This document shows positions 19,234 through 24,777 of a stretch of DNA of 24,777 nucleotides, piece by piece (positions within the stretch are counted from its first letter, which is position 1; every line of letters begins with the position of its first letter). The notes below the pieces were generated by a model. The model did no database searches, was not told the DNA's origin, and saw only the letters and a program-made list of their open reading frames with translations. Origin of the DNA: Spirogloea muscicola (taxonomy: Eukaryota; Streptophyta; Zygnematophyceae; Spirogloeales; Spirogloeaceae); NCBI GenBank assembly GCA_009602725.1, contig WELB01000075.1, positions 28,345-53,121 on the forward strand. Reading direction: 5' to 3'. The translations under genes were made by a program, and so were the position numbers.

Positions 19234-19340
19234 ACTGAGGGCGCCCTGTCTGCCTAGCCTTTGGCTCCGTCATGAACACCTGTATGCATCTGGCTGACAG
19301 TTTACAGCCGATTTTTTAATATCAGCAGCCGCTTCCTATC
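19234..19340 (+). mobile_element. LINE family B tail
   Basis: From GGGCGCCCTGTCTGCCTAG to the terminal ATATCAGCAGCCGCTT. The hairpin is slightly diverged (GGCTGACAGTTTACAGCC). Confidence 0.75.
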
Positions 19341-19374
19341 CTACTCCGAATGCGTTGGTCTATGTGCCTACAGC

Positions 19375-19620
19375 AATCGCTTTGCATCGCCGGGCTGGTC
19401 GCGCCCTTGCAGCAGCCTCTGGTTTGCGCAGCGGGGTTGCTCTTCCTCACCTCAGCAGCAGGAAGTCAGATGAAAAAGCTCATCTAACTTCCTACTGCTG
19501 ACACGGGGGTTTTGAGGGCGCCCTGTCTGCCTAGCCTTTGGCTCCGTCATGAACACCTGTATGCATCTGGCTGGCAGTTCACAGCCGATTCTTTAGTATC
19601 AGCAGCCGCTCATCCTACTC
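19375..19620 (+). mobile_element. LINE family B, C-terminus plus 3' UTR
   Basis: Encodes LHRRAGRALAAASGLRSG and, after a disrupted region with a fold-back (separate entry), the family C-terminus ending LLLTRGF at TGA near 19514. The full B tail follows, to ATCAGCAGCCGCT. Confidence 0.75.
19453..19500. repeat. 21-bp imperfect fold-back inside a LINE B copy
   Basis: Arms 19453-19473 and 19480-19500 are reverse complements with 2 mismatches, around the 6-base loop AAAAGC. Intact B copies (1-111, 19800-19917) have only the right arm, so the left arm is an added inverted copy. Confidence 0.8.
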
Positions 19621-19654
19621 CCGACCAGCAGCAGGGCCGGCAACAGGGTGCAGC

Positions 19655-19715
19655 CCTTCCCTTTTGGGCTGACTTTTCCAGCCCCAATCCTCAATGGGCG
19701 AGCACTTTCTTCTTC
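19655..19715 (+). mobile_element. LINE family A1 tail, very short
   Basis: Contains only the hairpin (GGGCTGACTTTTCCAGCCCC), CTCAATGGGCGAGC and ACTTTCTTCTTCTTTC. About 60 bases remain, an extreme 5' truncation ending in the TTC tract. Confidence 0.7.
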
Positions 19716-19744
19716 TTTCTTCCCGGTGGCTCGGTGCCTTTGGG

Positions 19745-19917
19745 TCTTGTGTCCTGCTGCCGATTGCGTTTGTCTATGTCCCTACAGCGGTCCTAAGCGC
19801 TTGCTTTGCACCGCCGCTCTGGTCGCGCCCTTGCAGCAGCCACTGGCTTGTGTAGCGGGGTTGCTCTTCCTCCCCTCAGCTCATCTGACTTCCTACTGCT
19901 GACACGGGGGTACTAAG
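19745..19917 (+). mobile_element. LINE family B C-terminus with an in-frame stop
   Basis: The frame reads LRLSMSLQRS, TAA, ALALHRRSGRALAAATG, then PPLSSSDFLLLTRGY with TAA 19915-19917. Its 3' UTR is cut off by the reverse A-family copy that follows. Confidence 0.7.
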
Positions 19918-20036
19918 AAGAATGAGCTCGCCCATAGAAGAGAGGGGCTGGCAGAAGCCAGCCAAAAAAGAATGGACAAATTCCATAGAGCTACAGGAGA
20001 ATGACTCAGTAACCTCTGCTAAGCAGCCGCAGGTCT
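19918..20036 (-). mobile_element. LINE family A copy inserted at the end of a B copy
   Basis: Reverse orientation: GAAGAATGAGCTCGCCCATAG, GGGGCTGGCAGAAGCCAGCC and GAATGGACAAATTCC, then the coding end (stop plus LRLLSR, near 20005-20030). It resembles 9440-9570 closely. Confidence 0.65.
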
Positions 20037-20290
20037 AAGAGCGCCCTGGCTGCCTAGCCTCTGGCTCCGTCATGAACACCTGTGTGCATCGGCTGGCTTT
20101 CACAGCCTCTCATTTTACATCAGCAGCCGCTGTCAATACTTCATCCCTCCTGCTGCTGACACGGGGACACTAGTAGCGCCGTGACTGCCTTTGGCTCCGC
20201 TAAACTTGTCATGAACACCCTCTGTGTGCACCTGGCTGGCTTCTTCACAGCCACTCTCTTGATGTCAATAGCCGCGTTCTTTCTCTCTAT
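20037..20290 (+). mobile_element. two LINE family B tails
   Basis: The first (20037-20137) carries CTGGCTCCGTCATGAACACC and GGCTGGCTTTCACAGCC. The second (20138-20290) starts at LLLTRGH plus stop (TAG near 20170) and has a diverged UTR (GGCTGGCTTCTTCACAGCC, GATGTCAATAGCCGC), ending in TTCTTTCTCTCT. Confidence 0.65.
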
Positions 20291-20400
20291 GCCAGCCAGC
20301 CCGCAGCACCATTGATTTTGGCTGCTCACCCTGCTGCCTCTGCGCCGGGGCATCCGCGCAAGTGGCTATTTCTTGCTGGAGGAGGTCGAGCCATCTAGCC

Positions 20401-20950
20401 TCAGGTGCCCCATCTATGACCAATCGCCAGCGGGACAAAGTCGACTCCCACAGGATGCATGGTTGACGTCCTTGATCCTCGAGCTTTGGTGGCCAAGCGA
20501 TTGGCCTCCATGGCCGATGGATCCATGATGCCGCTGTGAATAGCTGCCCTCGTCATCACATATGGCACTAACACGCAGGCCACCACCAGGCGTGTGGGAT
20601 TAAGGGTGCAGTCTTCTAAGCACTGCACCGCCTCCTCCCGCTTGCCGCACCAGGGGGCAGCTCTCTGCTGCAGACGAGAAGTACTTCGAGTCGCTGCTTG
20701 AGTTGCGCCTTCGGTCGCTCTTGCATTACTTGCACCAACGTGCTCGCATGCAACTGGACACAGCACAGCTCGCCTTTATGGCACCTCTGTCATGCTGAAG
20801 CAGCGCTCTTGAGTCAGCGAGCCCTCCACTGCCAACGCTACTGCTATCCTGGCACCACAGCAGCGTAGTCAATGCAGCACCATCGCAGCAGCGTAGTGCT
20901 GAAGTTGCAGGGAGTTCGGCCCCACAAGCCTCTTCAGCCCGCTGCCTCAC
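20401..20950 (-). pseudogene. LINE C-terminal domain fragment
   Basis: Minus strand. One frame contains MDPSAMEANRLATKARG and HPVGVDFVPLAIGHRWGT. This parallels the DEFFPLAIDTHG block of the fragment at 6927-8747, in the endonuclease-like C-terminal region. The upstream part (20726-20950) has Cys residues but no clear motif. From 20951 to 21450 I see no gene. Confidence 0.45.
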
Positions 20951-21055
20951 TTTGAAGCTGTACAGCGCTAGCTGACTCTGAAAGCAAGGCGGTCACGACC
21001 CACCGGAGCCCGCCCTCCGTTTCTCGGAGAGCAAAGAAGGCGCGCTGTGCGCATG

Positions 21056-21110
21056 GAATGAATGAGGCCAATTCAAGCCAATACATTGTTCAGGCTAAAG
21101 CTAGTGCAGA
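21056..21110 (-). repeat. dispersed repeat shared with 8990-9040
   Basis: The minus-strand GCCTGAACAATGTATTGGCT and TTGAATTGGCC match plus-strand 8996-9028 with one visible difference. Type unknown; probably another retroelement 3' UTR. Confidence 0.5.
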
Positions 21111-21454
21111 AAATTTTTCTACATGAAACGAAGCCCTATGCTAAGGTGGCTAAGGAAACAGTGTGACGTTAGTACCTACGGGTGAGCACAAGCTAATTTG
21201 GGGAGCCGGAGCGCCGCCACAGATGCCGGTGGCTTGTTCATCAGCGCGCCGAGCACGCTGATGAATAGCCAAAGCTTGCCAGCGCTGCAAAGTCAAGCAA
21301 AAGCCGCATTATGGAAGTTGCAACTAATGCTTGCGGAATGCTAGTGTGGCCCAAGCTGCACCCCCGACTTTGGTGACGCGCGTCAACCACTTAGGCCAGA
21401 TGGCTAGATGAGGGAGGACCAGTGTCGTCTGCCATTCTGGGCCCTTCAAACCTT

Positions 21455-21950
21455 TGTCCTATCTTTTTGGGCTGGCTTTGCCAGCCCCTCTTCTCTACGG
21501 GCGAGCACTTTTGCCCCCATTGGGAGAACCAGTTCTACCATAGTAAGGCGGGGAAGGATGGGTCGCAAGGCGGCCGGGGCCGCGTGGGGTCGGTAAGTAC
21601 CCAGACGAAGAAGAAAGTGCTCGCCCATCGAGGATAGGGGCTGGAAAAGCCAGCCCAAAAAAGAATGAACAGAGTACAAGAAGGGGGCCAGGCAGGAGAC
21701 GGACAGCCTGGACCCCAAGGGCCGCGTCGCTCACTGGCGCCCGGCTCGCTGGCAGCCCACGTGGCCGACATTCGCCCCGCCGGGCACCAGCAAGGTCACC
21801 GTTGACGCACTGCCCCAGCCTTCAAAGACGAAAGTGCTCGCCCACGCTCAAAGCGATGCAGCCTTTCTTTGAACATTGTCCATTCTTTTTGGGTTGGCTT
21901 TGCCAGCCCCTTTTCTCAATGGGCGAGCACCTTCTTTCCCGACCCGGCGG
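21455..21950. mobile_element. cluster of family A tails in both orientations
   Basis: A plus A2 tail (about 21460-21515), a minus A1 tail with a GAAGAAG tract (21605-21690), a minus tail start (GAAAGTGCTCGCCCA, 21830) and a plus A2 tail (21865-21945). Between them, 21695-21830 holds a GC-rich open stretch (GRVAHWRPARWQPTWPTFAP) of unknown origin. Confidence 0.6.
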
Positions 21951-22614
21951 CCGTGCGCGTCTGGCCGGCGCGAAATAGAGCCCTTCCACCATGGCACACA
22001 GTGCAATCACATCTTCCTGCTCTGGCAAACGTGGCATTCTCCTGCAACTTCAAGCGCAATGCTAGTATGAGGTGGTCTTTGTCCTGCTCGACGTGCTTCG
22101 GTTTACATAGCCACAGCATTTGCTGTCCATCATCTTCCCCGGTCCTCCAAACCCCCCCTCCCCCCTCCCCAGATTTATTNCCCCCCCCCAAAAATATTAA
22201 CTCCTTCCCTTGCTTTGTACCCCGCGCGTCCCTCACTGTCCTCCACTGTAGCCCCCTGATGCTTCCAGTCAGTTCCTGCTCCCTCTCACAGATGCATGCC
22301 CGCTCAGTCAGCAGCATCAGAATATTGAATATGCAGCTTATCTCGCCGTAAGTGCTGCAGGCTGATGCCTTCCAGACAGTGCTCGCTCCTAGCGAGGATC
22401 AGAGCAATGGCAGTGGGCCTATTCGCAGGACTACCAGGACAAGCTCTGCATGAAAGCTCAGGGCTCCCGAACACGTCCACAAGCGGAGTGGCGCGGATGA
22501 TCTTCGCTGGTCCATGGTACTTTGACTTATCATGCTCCACAGGCCACATTAGCGGGCTACCATCCCCGAGCTAGCAAGCCATTGGCATCTGATGCCAACT
22601 CTCAGATGCCTTGA

Positions 22615-22665
22615 GAATTGACGTCTCAGCTATCAATCGATTGGCGGGAATTGACGTCTCAGCTA
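22615..22665 (+). repeat. 18-base direct repeat with TGACGTC core
   Basis: GAATTGACGTCTCAGCTA occurs at 22615-22632 and 22648-22665, identical, with starts 33 bases apart. The ACGT core is the type bound by bZIP factors; function is inference. Confidence 0.6.
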
Positions 22666-22984
22666 CGTCTCCAGATGTGGGATCATCCTCATCAACACAA
22701 AGAGTCCTCAGCTAGCGAGACCACGGGTCCATCTGCAAGTCAGTGGACACTCTAGAGGCCCAGTATCAATCCTGTGCTCCTCTGCGCATATGAGCCAGAG
22801 CATCTACGACATGCTCTGTGAGAAGCAAGACCACACGACTTGTGCCTGCCCGCGTTCCTGCACTTTCTCAGCTGTCACCTTCCTGCAGAAGCCTCACAGT
22901 GCATGCTGCATTGGCCACTGCACTCCTGGCCCTTCACTCCGTGGCTTTGCTCAGCAATGAAGTGCCCAGATGTTCATGGAGGCT

Positions 22985-23012
22985 GACCGCACCCCCTGGA
23001 CCGCACCCCCTG
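22985..23012 (+). repeat. 14-base exact tandem duplication
   Basis: GACCGCACCCCCTG is repeated twice head to tail. It adds 14 bases, so it shifts any frame that crosses it. Confidence 0.8.
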
Positions 23013-23804
23013 AAGATGCTTCTGGGCTCCTGGCGAAGCAGCTACATTGCTGGACTGCTTGCCAGAGCAGCCAGTTGTCAGTGGAGCTCATAGCTCCCAC
23101 CTTTGACCACATCCTCCACTTTCATTGACGATCTGCAGCTTCCTTGGACTGTGAGTGCAAGCGGCAGCCGTTGACACCAGCACAAGTTTGGTGCTTTGCC
23201 GTGCTCTGCAATGTCAAACCTTCAGTACGCAGCAAGACAATCTCATCAACCAGAAGCAAAGTGCTGGTTTTGCAAGCTCCACCTACTGCAGCAGATGCAC
23301 AGAAGGCACTAGTTCGGGCAGGTGTGCAGTCAACAGTGCATGATTTGACCCGTGTGCATCATGCACGCCTGGATTTGTGTCAACAGCAGCACACAAGCGG
23401 AAAGATGGGGACCGGAAAGTTTTGAAAGTATAAGCTGGGCTGTATAAATACACCGAGGCTAAAGAAGCACTTGACTAGTTCGCCACACCATCGATGCAAA
23501 GCCATCGCCTCTTGGCAGAGCTTTGACAGAAGGTGGTCATGCACGTGTCTAGTGCATGGCTGCTCCTAGCTCCAAGCCCAGACGACGGAGCTAGTCGATA
23601 GTCCTACTGTCAGCACCACACTGCTCACCTCGACTCCTATTAAAGCAGGACCAGGAGATGCCATAGTTTCTGGCCTGCAGGCAGCTGCTTGGGGTCCCTT
23701 AGCGCGGTACCTGGGCCAAGCGCCCAGGCCACTTTGGGCCAGGCACTACCTGGCTCAAAGTGAGCGACTCCAAGCAGACCACGAATACATACAAATACAC
23801 AGCT

Positions 23805-23810
23805 TTTATT
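23805..23810 (-). promoter_or_regulatory. AATAAA, possible poly(A) signal
   Basis: Minus-strand AATAAA lies about 140 bases past the TGA at 23951, fitting a 3' end for the gene at the right edge. Green algae commonly use TGTAA instead, so this may be chance. Confidence 0.3.
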
Positions 23811-23950
23811 GTCTATCAGGTCTCTGATGAGAGGGCGAAGAGTGTGCCATCCCTTATTCTCGTACAACTCGCATGGCAGAGGTGGCCGGCAAGACGTGCT
23901 CGAGTGGAGGTTAGGGGAAGGGGAAAGGGAGGGTGCACGTGCCGGAGCCT

Positions 23951-24512
23951 TCAGGTGCCAGGGGCACTGCTGACTGGAAGCTCCTCTTGCGGTCTGAGCC
24001 CAACTGTGTTCCTGTTCAGACTCACTTGCCACGTTGCAGGTCCGGGCCGCAGCCTCTGCTGCACCTGCGCATCCGGGGGTGGCAGCGAGCCCGTCGGCAT
24101 GCCTGCTGGGTGTGTCAGCCTTAAGCCGTCTGAGCCCGAGCGCTGGAGGGCGGCTGTGCCGTTGGCCGGCGCGTCTGCGCTCCCGAACTCGTGGAAGCTC
24201 CTCCTGCCAAAGTGCTGGAAGGTCTGAAGCGGGACGCCGGCCGGCGGGCCGGCCACGGGGACGCCCTCCACGGTCTGGCCTTGGATGAGGACGTTGAACC
24301 AGGGGCCGTCCTCGATGGAGTTCTGGCGGGAGATGCCGACCTTGACGGTCTCCGTGCTGGACTGGCGGGAGAGCGACGGCTGCGGCCGCAGGCTGAGCTG
24401 GCGCGCCAGCATGGAGGGCTGCGCCTCGCCGGGCAGGATGACGGAGAAGCCGTGGAAGGACAGCTGCCGCTTCAGCACCTCCGCCTGCGGCGCGAGGCCA
24501 GCCTCCGCGCGG
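23951..24512 (-). CDS. partial gene: protein with an RxxS phosphomotif array
   Basis: Unrecognised. A strong acceptor (TCCTGTGCAG) precedes 24512, and the exon opens in phase with RAEAGLAPQAEVLKRQLS. Upstream exons lie toward or beyond the window edge; 24513-24777 is GC-rich with no clear exon. The frame stays open to TGA 23953-23951, but a strong donor (GTGAGT at 24025) offers an alternative end at 24026. Basic-x-x-Ser motifs are dense: KRQLSFHG, ARQLSLRP, LSRQSSTE, ISRQNSIED, GRRSFHE, LQRSGSDG. Such motifs suit AGC/CaMK/SnRK-type kinases and 14-3-3 binding. A hydrophobic block (GPWFNVLIQG) may be structured; the rest looks disordered. Confidence 0.55.
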
Positions 24513-24777
24513 CTGCACAGGACGAGGGGCGGGGGGCGACAGTCAGCCGCCTGGCAGTCCTCCCCCCCCCCCAGCTCAAGGGGGGGGCTCCCGCCCGGTC
24601 ACGGAGCGGCGGGGCAGGGTCGGCGGGGAGGCGCGGCGCAGGCCGGCGCCCGCAACGTCAACCACGGAGGAGGGCGTGACGCGGGCACGAGCGGCCGCCG
24701 CACAACCGGCCGAGCTGGGAGCTGGGCCAAGCGGGCGGGCAGCGGAGGGCGAGGCGGGCGGGCGTCAGCTGCGGCGC

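Larger units (their letters stand above)
22130..23640. other. region without an assigned gene
   Basis: About 1.5 kb of moderate GC content. It has one ambiguous base (22180) in a poly-C tract, an 18-base direct repeat (22615-22632 and 22648-22665) and an exact 14-base tandem (22985-23012). Open frames exist on both strands: a minus-strand one near 22549-22304 with HCLEGISLQHLRRDKL, and a plus-strand one near 23256-23425 with VLVLQAPPTAADAQKALVRA. None could be tied to a family or a spliced model. Confidence 0.4.

Noticed and set aside
1-24777. CRISPR arrays, bacterial operons, tRNA or rRNA genes
   Set aside because: Repeats are dispersed and divergent rather than regularly spaced, genes contain introns, and no tRNA or rRNA signature was seen by eye.

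Overview
The window looks like nuclear DNA of a eukaryote with many introns. Exons are GC-rich, introns run about 90-520 bases with GT-AG ends, and truncated non-LTR retrotransposons (LINEs) fill much of the space between genes. The style suggests a unicellular green alga, perhaps a trebouxiophyte-like chlorophyte. That placement is inference; no rRNA or organelle marker is present.

Four host genes can be spliced by hand with consistent phase. (1) An F-box/leucine-rich-repeat gene on the minus strand (about 4282 to 303, at least 10 exons). (2) An RBM48-type RNA-binding protein on the plus strand (10625-12727, 7 exons). (3) A selenoprotein-S/VIMP-like membrane protein on the plus strand (15506-16468), with no selenocysteine. 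(4) A membrane-anchored acyl-protein thioesterase (LYPLA/APT family) on the minus strand (18986-17254, 5 exons), convergent with gene 3. A fifth gene runs off the right edge on the minus strand (exon 24512 to 24026 or 23951); its product has an unusual array of Arg-x-x-Ser motifs.

The rest (about 1-220, 4.5-10.5 kb, 13-15.4 kb, 19.1-22 kb) is a retroelement graveyard. One long LINE fragment (6927-8888) begins at the GDPL motif of reverse transcriptase, keeps the FADD catalytic motif, a Cys/His motif and an endonuclease-like tail, and is broken by frameshifts and an in-frame TGA. Most other copies keep only the last few dozen codons plus the 3' UTR. At least three tail families (A, B, C) share a C-terminal signature close to LLTRGY-stop, followed by a 3' UTR with a short hairpin built on GGCTGG/CCAGCC (A, B) or GGCC (C). 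A fourth tail type (D) is seen only as the 3' end. Family A ends in a TTC-type tract. Copies are nested in both orientations, some landing inside the terminal hairpin of an older copy.

The genes do not form a pathway or operon. Plausible roles are protein turnover (F-box), U12 splicing (RBM48), ER quality control (SELENOS-like) and protein depalmitoylation (LYPLA). The strongest points for follow-up are the multi-family LINE tail architecture, RBM48 in a probable chlorophyte, the palindromic E2F-type site near the F-box gene start, and the phosphomotif array at the right edge.
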